Positions 48,480 through 56,383 are shown, counted from the stretch's first letter. The stretch is 64,000 nt of DNA from Anaerosalibacter massiliensis (GCA_000751555.1 CCEZ01000043.1:310001-374000), one strand, 5' to 3'. The notes: generated by a model not told the origin, from the letters alone. Translations and numbers: made by a program.

Positions 48480-48500
48480 CTTATATCTTCTTATTTAAAT

Positions 48501-48753
48501 TTAAATAGATTTAAATCTTGCATAAAATAAAAATTGAAATATTATACTACTTAATAAATTAATTAAAATATTAATGTTTTCTTTTTTAAACAATTTCTTA
48601 CCTAATTTCAAACAGATAACTATAGAACTAAGATTCATTATTATACTGATTATAATTATAATCAGTGATTAAAGTTATTAAATGAATAACTGCTGAAATT
48701 ATGATAAAAACTCCATATATTATATTATAAGTATTAATATATTTTTCTCTCAT
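48501..48753 (-). pseudogene. Frameshifted small membrane protein
   Basis: ATG 48753 follows AAGGAAG and starts MREKYINTYN, but the hydrophobic continuation (IYGVFIIISAVIHLITLI) is in another frame, and a second hydrophobic part (MNLSSIVICLKLGKKLF to FQFLFYARF) in a third, ending at 48501. Joined, these give about 84 residues with two membrane helices, followed by a terminator. Two indels have broken the gene. The family is not recognised. Confidence 0.55.
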
Positions 48754-48889
48754 TGTAATACTTCCTTTTACTTATCTTTTTCTTCCCTATATCTTATATT
48801 CTACAAATAATATCAAAATCCTTTTTTATTTGTGGTAAAGATGTCCAATTGATTTTAAAGCCTATATTTAGCTTATATAATGTTTTAAT

Positions 48890-48985
48890 CTGATTAGGAT
48901 GAATTGTATTACTAAAGTTAAAATAAATGTCCTACAAGGAAAATAGGAGGTCAGTTTTGTACAAGTTTAGCTAAAATAAGAAAAA
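48890..48985. repeat. Diverged direct repeat, copy B
   Basis: Counterpart of 46701-46795. Here no gene ends in the repeat, so it may be the remnant of a second copy of the gene at 46771. Confidence 0.6.
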
Positions 48986-49006
48986 GAGCCTAGGCTCAGG
49001 CTCTAA
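48980..49006 (-). terminator. Terminator downstream of hicB
   Basis: AGAGCCT stem with AGGCTCT and a 6-base loop; on the minus strand it is followed by T5CTTATTTT. It would end the transcript of the secreted HicA-HicB unit. Confidence 0.65.
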
Positions 49007-49135
49007 AGATATGTACTCCTAAAGTAACTCATTAACTTAATAAATTCTATATATGCTAAATTTTTAACTTTTAAAAAAATGTTCTCCATTATCATATTTA
49101 TTTAGAGTTAAAGTTTTACTTTCTATATTAACATT

Positions 49136-49426
49136 TTATTCATCATAAAATATAAATGTTGATAAATCTAAGTCTTCAGTATTATATGATATAAAAACCG
49201 CTTTTTCTTTATCACTTAAATTAATATCTTCTAATGGAGTTACCTTTGGCATCTCATGGACTTTTTTTTCAAAGGTAGCTAATTCTAATGCTTCCGTGGC
49301 CATTAAAATTCCTTCATCATATGTTTTAGCACAACTTATACACTCTGGTAAATCTGGAAATGATATTGATATTCCATATTCATCATATTCATCATAATTA
49401 AAGATAGCATAATATCCTATTTTCAT
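49136..49426 (-). CDS. hicB: HicB antitoxin/immunity protein
   Basis: A 96-aa protein with the HicB partial RNase-H fold: YYAIFNYDEYDEYGISISFPDLPEC, followed by YDEGILMATEALELA. No C-terminal HTH or ribbon-helix-helix follows, so it probably neutralises the toxin without acting as repressor. ATG 49426 lies 18 bases after the toxin gene stop, behind AAGGAAGGG; toxin-then-antitoxin is the usual hicAB order. Here the partner HicA domain sits at the end of a signal-peptide protein, so this HicB most likely serves as the cytoplasmic immunity factor. Confidence 0.88.
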   Translation of the reverse strand: MKIGYYAIFNYDEYDEYGISISFPDLPECISCAKTYDEGILMATEALELATFEKKVHEMPKVTPLEDINLSDKEKAVFISYNTEDLDLSTFIFYDE

Positions 49427-49444
49427 AATTATCCCTTCCTTCGC

Positions 49445-50098
49445 TTATATCCAACCAGCTTGTTTCCAAATATTCCTTAAAGTGCCTATTGGTATTTCAT
49501 GATTTTTTCCATGATTAGGTACCTGTACTGTCTTCTTTCCTTTTTTCCATGTTTCATGGCTTCCTTTCTGGCGAACTTTTTTAAAACCTTCTTTTTTCAA
49601 TCTTTGATGCACATCTTTAACCTTTCTACCTGTTGGCTTAGAATTTTTAGCCTTCTTTTTTATAAAATTAACAATACTATTATATAATTTGTGGCCCTTT
49701 GTTATAAGCTTACCACCATAATATATTGCAAGTCCACCTCCGACTGCAACTAAAACTACCTTACCAACTCCAGGTATATACCAAGTACCTGCTAATAACG
49801 ACGCCATGGCACTAGGAAGTTCAATGCCAACACTAGCAGCCCTCATTAAACCATTATTAGAATTACCATATAAATTAGAATTAATATCAATTTCACCATT
49901 TGAATCATCAATTTTAATTGCATAATCAATTGTTTCTAAGTAATTAATAAATTCATCCTCTGTTAACTTTGTACCATCCTCCAATATAATGTAATCACTT
50001 GTAGAATCATCCTCTGATGCAAAAGAAAAACTACTAAAAGATGTTAGCATTATACAAAAAACCAAAGTAAAACTTATAAATTTTTTATAATTTTTCAT
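49445..50098 (-). CDS. Signal-peptide protein with C-terminal HicA toxin domain
   Basis: A 217-aa protein. Residues 1 to about 27 form a typical signal peptide (basic MKNYKK, hydrophobic core, cleavage near SFA-SEDD). An acidic region follows to about 70, then a glycine-rich hydrophobic stretch at about 95-130 (AGTWYIPGVGKVVLVAVGG), a basic linker, and from 156 a complete HicA domain with the catalytic GSHETW (His181) and VPNHGKNHEIPIGTLRNI. HicA proteins are normally free 60-80-aa cytoplasmic RNA-cleaving toxins. The layout recalls Gram-positive secreted polymorphic toxins with a conserved front and exchangeable toxin end. ATG 50098 behind AGGAGAG. The frame is intact although neighbouring genes are broken. 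Confidence 0.85.
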   Translation of the reverse strand: MKNYKKFISFTLVFCIMLTSFSSFSFASEDDSTSDYIILEDGTKLTEDEFINYLETIDYAIKIDDSNGEIDINSNLYGNSNNGLMRAASVGIELPSAMASLLAGTWYIPGVGKVVLVAVGGGLAIYYGGKLITKGHKLYNSIVNFIKKKAKNSKPTGRKVKDVHQRLKKEGFKKVRQKGSHETWKKGKKTVQVPNHGKNHEIPIGTLRNIWKQAGWI

Positions 50099-50597
50099 TA
50101 TACTTCTACTCTCCTACCTAACATTAATTAAATACCATACATAAAATATAATGCATACAACAATTAAATTCAAGCAAAATATTTTTTTATAATAACTCAT
50201 TTGATTATAGAAAAAATTTATAATTTAAAATAATTAATTACTTTTTCTAAATCATCTCTTATTACATCTTCAATACTCATATTTATTAAATCACCTATTT
50301 CCACACCATAAAACCTCAATTCCTTTTAAATATTGATTATACATTCCAATCACAAACTTCAACGTGATATTTAAACATCTTATCTTAGCTCTTCATCTTT
50401 ATTATGCGTATTGGCTAAATCTCCATACACTAATTTATACTAATTTAAATCTAAACTAAATTATGTCATATTAAAAACACATCTCCAAGAATCTAAAAAT
50501 CTCAGACACTACAGATGGGTAATTCACTATATATTATCTTTTATAACACTTTCTCAAAAAATAAAAAAGACCTGGCACTACACCAGGTCATAAAAAT
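50099..50597. other. Gap with a short gene remnant
   Basis: About 500 bases. On the minus strand, 50325-50218 is open and reads like protein (KELRFYGVEIGDLINMSIED, then VIRDDLEKVINYFKL), but has no good start and no recognised family. The rest is AT-rich with no visible signal until the amidase terminator. Confidence 0.4.
50569..50589 (-). terminator. Terminator after the phage amidase
   Basis: GACCTGG stem with CCAGGTC and a 7-base loop, then T6AT6 on the minus strand. The core is nearly identical to the one at 46649-46679. Confidence 0.8.
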
Positions 50598-51733
50598 TTA
50601 TAAAACTATTGCTTCAAATCCATCTTTCTTTAATTGTGCAACTAGGTTGTCCCCACTTCCCCTCTTACTAAATGCACCAGTTTGAACTTTATACAGCCCT
50701 CCATCTTTCACTATTATAGCATCATATCCTTTTGATTTTAATTCATTAACTAACTTTTGAGCATTACCCTTATTACTGAAAGCACCAGTTTGTACTCTAT
50801 ATAGTTTGTTATTATTTGAATCTTTATTTTTTATAGCTTCTTCTATTTTGGAAAAAGTATTCTTACCAGGTATTCCATCTGCCGTAAATCCATTATCTCT
50901 TTGAAAAGCTATTACTGCATTTTTAGTACTATTACCAAAGACTCCATCAATACTTCCTACATTATATCCTAGTTTATTTAAGTTACTCTGTAATCCTCTT
51001 ATTATAGAATTCATTTTATTTAGTGTATTGGGTCCTGCTATTCCATCAGTAGATAGTCCATAAGCTGCTTGAAATCTTCTTACTGCATCTGCTGTGCCTG
51101 CACCATAAATTCCATCTATAGATACCCCTTTGTATCCTAAACCGTTAAGGTTCATTTGTAAATATCTTACTTCTGTTCCTCTACTACCTATTTTCAATAC
51201 TGTAGATGTATTATTATTAGGTTCACCATCTCCACTTGAAATTTGCCCTCTTACTTCTCTCATAAATTGAGCTTTATCTATACCAGTTCCAGGACAAGTT
51301 TTAGAAGCATTTTCTCTATGAAATCTAATATATTTACCTCTATCATCAAACCATTTTGCTAATTTTAATATACTAGCTTTTTGAGATCCTTCAAATTTAT
51401 CATTACCAATATCAAAGTTTCCAAGCATTTCAACCATAAAAGGTATTCCACCATTAATTGAATTATAGCCTTTTATACTTGCAGGTTGTCTCCCAAAGCT
51501 CCTACCAGTTATAAATTTTCCATCTGGTGTTAATGTAACATGTTGTCCTATATCTTCCCATCCTAGAGTGTTTACATGGTAGTTTCTCATACTATTTTGC
51601 CAGTATTGGGCATCAGGTCTTTGTCTCCAATTTAAATGATCTGGTCTCCATGTATGATGTACATGAAGCTCCACATGATTATAGTTTTTAAGTTCATTAA
51701 TAAGTTGATCAACTGTTAATATTCTATCTACAT
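50598..51733 (-). pseudogene. Phage endolysin: N-acetylmuramoyl-L-alanine amidase, start codon region damaged
   Basis: The conserved frame runs 377 codons: a PGRP/amidase-2 domain (VHHTWRP, GWEDIGQHVTL, FHRENASKTCPG), two peptidoglycan-binding_1 repeats (LQMNLNGLGY and LQSNLNKLGY units) and two C-terminal SPOR-like repeats (YRVQTGAFS, YKVQTGAFS). A well-placed ATG at 51733 (AAAAGGAG 10 bases upstream) is followed directly by TAG. One missing G after ATG would restore MVDRILTVDQLINEL in frame. Translation could otherwise begin at GTG 51674, losing 19-20 residues. It ends the XhlA-holin-amidase lysis cassette. Confidence 0.75.
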
Positions 51734-51759
51734 TATAAATCCTCTCCTTTTATTTATAA

Positions 51760-52053
51760 CTAATTTAATTTTTCTTTTTCTGCCCTTGGGTCAGCTATAA
51801 CCTCATAAGTTCCCATAGAAGTTAAGCTTATTAATATAGCATTTATTACTGTTAAAACTATGCCTTCTATGCCTTGTCCACTTTTAGCAAAAATAAAAGT
51901 AAGAATTAATGCAATTATGAAAGCATATATTCTTACTACTTGATCACCAAAATTCTTTTTTATAATACTTTTTGTAAATTGAACTACTATACTTACTGCA
52001 GCTACTAATCCTGCAAAGGTTGCAAGAGTTTCGGCTGTCATAAATTCATTCAT
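51760..52053 (-). CDS. Phage holin
   Basis: A 97-aa membrane protein with about three helices: one near 8-28 (ATFAGLVAAVSIVVQF), one at about 40-58, one at about 64-80, and a charged tail. Position between an XhlA-like gene and an amidase, and the size, fit a phage holin that releases the endolysin. ATG behind AAAGGAGGTGA. The precise holin family cannot be fixed from reading. Confidence 0.75.
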   Translation of the reverse strand: MNEFMTAETLATFAGLVAAVSIVVQFTKSIIKKNFGDQVVRIYAFIIALILTFIFAKSGQGIEGIVLTVINAILISLTSMGTYEVIADPRAEKEKLN

Positions 52054-52069
52054 ATGAACTCACCTCCTT

Positions 52070-52372
52070 TCACTTAGAAATAAAATAAGTGACTGCTGCT
52101 GTAGCAATCACTGTAATTATTGTCTTTATTAAATTCTCCCAGTTTTGACCTGGTTTAGATTCTAACTTATCAATTTTATTATCAAGTCTATCTATTTTTA
52201 CTTCTAGTTTTTCGAGTGTAGAAGTCATGTTCTTCATTTGTTCATTATTTGCTGTAAAATCTAGTTTTGTTTCTGTTACATCTTTCTGCAACCCTTCTAC
52301 TACTCCTTCAACTTTAGTAAGCCTTGTTTCTACATTCTTTATATAAATGCAATCTTTACAGTCTTCATTCAT
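52070..52372 (-). CDS. XhlA/hemolysin-type phage lysis accessory protein
   Basis: A 100-aa protein: an N-terminal CKDCIYIKNVETRLTKVEGV, a long coiled coil (about 20-75) and a single C-terminal membrane helix (IKTIITVIATAAVTYFIS). This is the layout of Bacillus PBSX XhlA, which works with a holin. ATG behind GGAGGTAG; 16 bases before the holin gene. Confidence 0.8.
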   Translation of the reverse strand: MNEDCKDCIYIKNVETRLTKVEGVVEGLQKDVTETKLDFTANNEQMKNMTSTLEKLEVKIDRLDNKIDKLESKPGQNWENLIKTIITVIATAAVTYFISK

Positions 52373-52422
52373 TTTCTACCTCCAAATTTACATAATTAAA
52401 GAATTAAAAAATAAACTCACTT

Positions 52423-52905
52423 TTAAATAGGGCTAGCTATAAAAAATAACTTATTGTAGAAAAGTGGCTGGCTGTATCTATTAATTACTTCTGTCTTGTA
52501 TTTATTATGATTAAACATATCAAGATACTCTTTCTCTGTTCTAATGTAATTACCCTTATCAAAATATCTCATGCAATTATTTTTTAAAACACAATAAGGT
52601 TTAAAATAAGGTTCTACTACAAGTATATTTCCTTCATGTTTTAGTACCCTATGAAACTCTTTTAAATAGTCCTTTAGTTCCTCTGAATCAATATGATGCA
52701 ATACAGAGAATATAAGTATATGATCTATTGATTTATCATCAATTGGTAATATAGAGGATTCAAGAGTTGCAAACTCATATTCGGGATATAATCTTTTTGC
52801 ATATTCAATTCTTTCCTTATTATGTTTAATTACATTCTCTACATAAAGCTTAGAAAACCACTTTGGCCTTACGAGAATATGATACAATCTTGGGGATAAC
52901 TCCAT
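52423..52905 (-). CDS. Class I SAM-dependent methyltransferase lacking motif I
   Basis: A 160-aa type-11 methyltransferase fragment with a normal start (MELSPRLYHILVRPKWF, ATG behind AAAAGGAGG) and later motifs: DDKSIDHILIFSVLHHI, EFHRVLKHEGNILVVEP. The SAM-binding GxGxG strand expected between ENVI and KHNKERIEYAKRLYPEY is missing. Full-length relatives have about 40 more residues there, so an in-frame deletion removed it. The product is probably inactive. Its place beside the lysis genes looks like chance insertion or phage cargo. Confidence 0.7.
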   Translation of the reverse strand: MELSPRLYHILVRPKWFSKLYVENVIKHNKERIEYAKRLYPEYEFATLESSILPIDDKSIDHILIFSVLHHIDSEELKDYLKEFHRVLKHEGNILVVEPYFKPYCVLKNNCMRYFDKGNYIRTEKEYLDMFNHNKYKTEVINRYSQPLFYNKLFFIASPI

Positions 52906-52983
52906 ATTATATGTCCTCCTTTTAAAAATTAATCCTGTTTTATTATCCCCTTATAATATTTAATTATTTAAGTATAAAAAATA

Positions 52984-52996
52984 AGCCTTTAAGGCT
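52984..52996 (-). terminator. Short terminator after the lipoprotein gene
   Basis: AGCCTT stem with AAGGCT around one base, followed on the minus strand by TATTTTTTAT. Confidence 0.6.
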
Positions 52997-53028
52997 CTTT
53001 AATTTTCTGCATCTCTCTTTTCCTTTAT

Positions 53029-53664
53029 CTAACTCTTTGTTTTATTTTTATCATTAATTTGCCAAATCAATTGTTTTTTCATTATTTTATTTACCTCTTC
53101 TGAAGATATATCAAATTTTTTAGCTATTTCTGTATCAATTTTGTCTTCATCTGGAAAATCATCATCTTTAGCTTTTGATTGATAAAGATCGTGCCAAGCT
53201 TTATACACTTTTGCTTCTTCCTTAGTTAACTGCTTGCTCCAATCTTTTTCCATTAGCTCATAATTATAATCCATTTTCTCATATTCTCCAGGACTAACAG
53301 TATCCGCCTTTGCCCAATCACCTTCTGGTGCATATGTAGTTTTACCCAATGTATGACCTTCGCCTATATATTCTTTATAATCATAAAACCATATTACTAC
53401 AGCATTAAACTTTTCTTCCTCTTTTATTTTTTCAACAATCTCTTTAGATATATCTTCTAATTCTTTTACATTTACTTTTTCTTTTATTACAACATCATAA
53501 GAGTATCTTTTGGCTGCTTCTACTGATATATCTTCTTTTTCTATTATCTCATAATCTACACTTGCAGTACTACTTGTATTCTTACTACCACAACCAGTCA
53601 TAGCTATAAGTAACAAAAGAATCGTTAAGTAAAATAAACTCCTTTTAGATAATAGTTTTTTGAT
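53029..53664 (-). CDS. Lipoprotein of unknown function, apparent ATC start
   Basis: The reading of 211 codons has a classical lipoprotein signal (KKLLSKRSLFYLTILLLLI) ending in the lipobox AMTGC, so it is exported and lipid-anchored. The rest is charged, with FNAVVIWFYDYKEYIGEG in the middle and helices at the end; no family is recognised. The codon at the expected start (7 bases after GGGGGAG) is ATC. The first standard codon, TTG 53616, would remove the basic part of the signal. Either ATC initiates or an ATG has mutated. Confidence 0.65.
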   Translation of the reverse strand: MKKLLSKRSLFYLTILLLLIAMTGCGSKNTSSTASVDYEIIEKEDISVEAAKRYSYDVVIKEKVNVKELEDISKEIVEKIKEEEKFNAVVIWFYDYKEYIGEGHTLGKTTYAPEGDWAKADTVSPGEYEKMDYNYELMEKDWSKQLTKEEAKVYKAWHDLYQSKAKDDDFPDEDKIDTEIAKKFDISSEEVNKIMKKQLIWQINDKNKTKS

Positions 53665-53756
53665 ATTTAATCTCCCCCTTCTTTAACTACTTTCACAAAA
53701 AAGGAGAAAATCCTTCTTTCTTCTCTACTGTCTCTACTACCTTAATTTATTACATA

Positions 53757-53784
53757 AAAAGAGAGCTCTTTTGTGAGCTCTTTT
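53757..53784. terminator. Terminator after the PepSY-domain gene
   Basis: AGAGCTC stem with GAGCTCT, 6-base loop, with A5 and T4 flanks usable on both strands. Confidence 0.7.
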
Positions 53785-53826
53785 AATATTAGTATTTTTA
53801 TATTAATTATTTAAAGCTTTTATATT

Positions 53827-54045
53827 TTAATTAAACTCCCTTTCTATTTCAATTACTTCTCCTGTGTTAGCATCTATTTTTACTTCATAATACATTCCAG
53901 TATAGGTTCTTATAGTAATTTCATAAACTAATATACCATTTTCAGTGTCTAGCTCAACTTTTAATACTTCCCCTGGAACATGTCTTAAAGCAATTTCAAT
54001 AGCTTCTGATCCACTGATTTGATGAATTCTCCAATGATTGTCCAT
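53827..54045 (-). CDS. Small PepSY-domain protein
   Basis: A 72-aa protein that is a single PepSY domain: ISGSEAIEIALRHVPGEVLKVELD, YEITIRT and the ending YEVKIDANTGEVIEIERE. PepSY domains bind or inhibit peptidases. There is no signal peptide, so it is probably cytoplasmic or a remnant of a longer exported form. ATG 54045 with GGGGAG about 9 bases upstream. Confidence 0.8.
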   Translation of the reverse strand: MDNHWRIHQISGSEAIEIALRHVPGEVLKVELDTENGILVYEITIRTYTGMYYEVKIDANTGEVIEIEREFN

Positions 54046-54171
54046 TGCATAAATCTCCCCTTTCTTATGATTTACACAATTACTATATTCAATTGCTTAA
54101 AAAATTGTGCTATTTCCATTTTTTTGTTTTTTATCTTATTAATTATGATTAAATCTGTTTAGATATTAATT

Positions 54172-54932
54172 TTATGTATAACAAAAGAACATACCCTGTG
54201 CAATAAGTATGCCCTCTTTATTATCTTCTAAATATTTTAAATAATTTCTGTCCTGTACTGGTTGTATAGTAAACTTTATTGCTATAATTTTTCTTCCTTT
54301 TTTAATCTTTTCATAATTTATTTTTATATCAGTAAATTTATTTATTTCTTTTTTTGATACTTTTAAAACCGATCTTTCAAAATCATAAAATCTTTCATAC
54401 TCTTCTTCTATTCCTAAATATTCTCTTAAATCTTTTATGTTAATTTTCCTTTCTTCTATTGATTCATATTGTTTTAATAACTCGTATATTCTAACTGAAT
54501 AACTACTTCTCAGTTGTAAAATATTTTCTATTTGATACCTTGTAAAATTCTTTTTTAAATCCAAAATATAAGGTATTAAATCTTTGTCAATATATAGACC
54601 TAGCTCTTTACTATCTTCAGTAATTTCTGGTTTATTTATCAATCTTATTATTGTAGCAGTTTTTTTCCTTTTTCATTTATACTTTCAACTTGTAACCTTT
54701 TTTCCTCCAAGTTAAAAGCTACTTTTTTAATGTAGTTATAAAAATTCTTATCTTTTGTTTGCTCTTTTAAAGATAATACATTTATATAATATTTTTCAAA
54801 TTGCCTCTCCTGATGTTCTCTTACATCTGTTATAATTAGACTAAACAATTTTAATTCATTTAAATTCATTCTTCCTTTAAATTCAATTAGCTTATTATGC
54901 TTTACTACTAATTTTTTATTATTTTCTTCCAT
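54172..54932 (-). pseudogene. Plasmid replication initiator (Rep_3/RepB family), frameshifted
   Basis: The first 94 codons (54932-54648) encode LVVKHNKLIEFKGRMNLNELKLFSLI, the Rep_3 N-terminal winged helix. The second winged helix (INKPEITED, LKKNFTRYQIENILQL, RIYELLKQYE) continues in the -1 frame to 54172. The switch occurs at GGAAAAAAAC (seven A). A one-base deletion or a programmed -1 slip would produce this. The C-terminus appears to read through its old stop into a terminator-like sequence. No other plasmid maintenance gene is close. Confidence 0.8.
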
Positions 54933-55255
54933 TTATCTCACTTCCATTTTTTTGCTTTTTTAATATTATATCATTTTTAAGACGAGAAATAAACTACAGA
55001 CTCGCTCATAGTCCTTATTTTTATCGTTATAACCCTTAAATTTCTCGTCTACTAATCTTTGTAATCGTCTGATCAAGCTTGTCCTATACCTTCTAAAAGT
55101 AGTTAAATTGTTTGTTAGTATATCTATTTTTCACATGATTTTGATACAATATATAGTTATTTTGTTCACGTGAATTGGTATTTAATTTATTTATATGTTA
55201 TGCTACATAAAAGTATATTATGGTAAAATAAGAATCTATTGGGAGGAGATTTTTA
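54933..55255. other. Upstream region of rep with inverted repeat
   Basis: About 320 bases. It contains an 11-bp inverted repeat (54980-54990 with 55040-55050, AGACGAGAAAT and its complement) 49 bases apart. It could be a relic of a plasmid origin or operator, but no iteron series was seen. Confidence 0.4.
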
Positions 55256-55910
55256 ATGTTTAAAAAGGTTTTTACTTGTATGTTAACGGTTTCATTGATT
55301 ATAACTGGTACTATCAATATAACTTATGCACAAGAGTCACAAGTTATTTCTGAGGATGAGATAAATAATAGGTTAAGAACATTTAGTCAAGAATCCAAAT
55401 CAGTAGATTTGAATGAAAAAACAGTAAAAAGTCTTGAACAAAGAATAAAAAGAGGAGAACTTCTAGATAGTGAAGAAGTAACAGATCATGATTCTTTGAT
55501 GGAAGAGTATGAACGGTTTTTAGAAAAAAATAAAAGTAAATCTAATTGGACTTCATTTATTTCAGATAGTGGAACTGTTGTAAGTTCTACATAATATCAT
55601 ACAACAATAAATGGTGCTAAGGTAAGAAAAAGTCATGGTGCATATTGGGCAGGTTTTACATTTGATTATTCAACATATAGACAAGGTAATAGTAAAATTC
55701 ATCGAGTTTATGGTGCACAATCAGTAGCTGGTGGTGGAACTATGAGTTTATCTTCACCAAGAATTATTCGGGACTGCAACTGTAACAAGTCCAGCGAGAG
55801 CAGAAATGGATTTTACTTTTAGTGGATATGGAGGTGTAGGCAGTTATTCAGGAGTAGTTGGAATAACTGCTGGAAATAATCATGGTTCAGGTGGAGTTTA
55901 TACGTATTAG
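55256..55910 (+). pseudogene. Secreted protein gene broken by a stop codon and a frameshift
   Basis: ATG behind GGGAGGAG. A signal peptide (MFKKVFTCMLTVSLIITG, cleavage near TYA-QES) and an acidic pro-region run to a TAA at 55592. The same frame continues with YHTTINGAKVRKSHGAYWAG and YSTYRQGNSKIHRVYGAQS, then shifts near 55770 into TATVTSPARAEMDFTFSGYG and NNHGSGGVYTY, ending at 55910. Together this would be about 215 residues of a Gly/Ser/Tyr-rich beta-type extracellular protein. Family unknown; it might be a bacteriocin-like or surface protein. Confidence 0.65.
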
Positions 55911-55946
55911 TAAGGTTAATATATGAAGAAAGGAAGTTTATGATAT

Positions 55947-56060
55947 ATGAATAATGTAATAAGAAGTTTAATAGTTTATACTACTCCGATTTTAATAATA
56001 ATTTTAGTAATATTATTAATAGTATATATCATTAGAAAGTTAAGTGATAAAAATAAATAA
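55947..56060 (+). CDS. Predicted 37-aa single-span membrane peptide
   Basis: ATG with AAAGGAAG about 10 bases upstream encodes 37 residues with one strong hydrophobic helix (PILIIILVILLIVYII) and a basic end (RKLSDKNK). It directly follows the broken secreted-protein gene and precedes a terminator, so it may have been its partner, for example an immunity or accessory peptide. No family is recognised. Confidence 0.45.
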   Translation: MNNVIRSLIVYTTPILIIILVILLIVYIIRKLSDKNK

Positions 56061-56105
56061 CTAGATAGTGAATATATTTGATTCTTATTTTACTTAATAT
56101 ATTGT

Positions 56106-56136
56106 AAATAAAGGAAGCTTCAAGCTTCCTTTATTT
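56106..56136. terminator. Terminator after the secreted-protein remnant
   Basis: A 15-bp palindromic stem (56106-56120 with 56122-56136) ending in TTTATTT. Confidence 0.8.
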
Positions 56137-56151
56137 AATGAATGAACTATT

Positions 56152-56195
56152 TTTATTTATTATTAATATCAGTTATGATATTAATAATAAATAAA
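56152..56195. repeat. Perfect 19-bp AT-only inverted repeat
   Basis: 56152-56170 pairs with 56177-56195 around AGTTAT. It sits 15 bases after a terminator and before a minus-strand gene cluster. It could be a second terminator or a cruciform site. Confidence 0.6.
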
Positions 56196-56243
56196 TCTAT
56201 CCTGGTACTTTATCAATTCTTTTATTTTTTAAAAACTTAAAAA

Positions 56244-56378
56244 CTAATAAATACTCAATTTTTTTAATTTTTTTATTATCTTCATTTTGAACAATATAAA
56301 ATCAATTTTAAGACTTGTATTTGCGTTTTTAAGGACTTTAATATGTTTACATATATAGAATATAAGTTTATTTTTCAT
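56244..56378 (-). CDS. Possible 44-aa basic peptide
   Basis: ATG 56378 with AAAGGAG about 9 bases upstream, directly after the phage-type gene at 56384. The product is Lys/Ile-rich and low in complexity (for example IKVLKNANTSLKIDFILFKM). The good binding site is the only support; the composition could arise by chance in AT-rich DNA. Confidence 0.3.
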   Translation of the reverse strand: MKNKLIFYICKHIKVLKNANTSLKIDFILFKMKIIKKLKKLSIY

Positions 56379-56383
56379 TAGCC

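Noticed and set aside
49499..49687. 62-codon plus-strand open frame
   Set aside because: Antisense to the HicA domain; Phe/Ser-rich shadow without a start signal.
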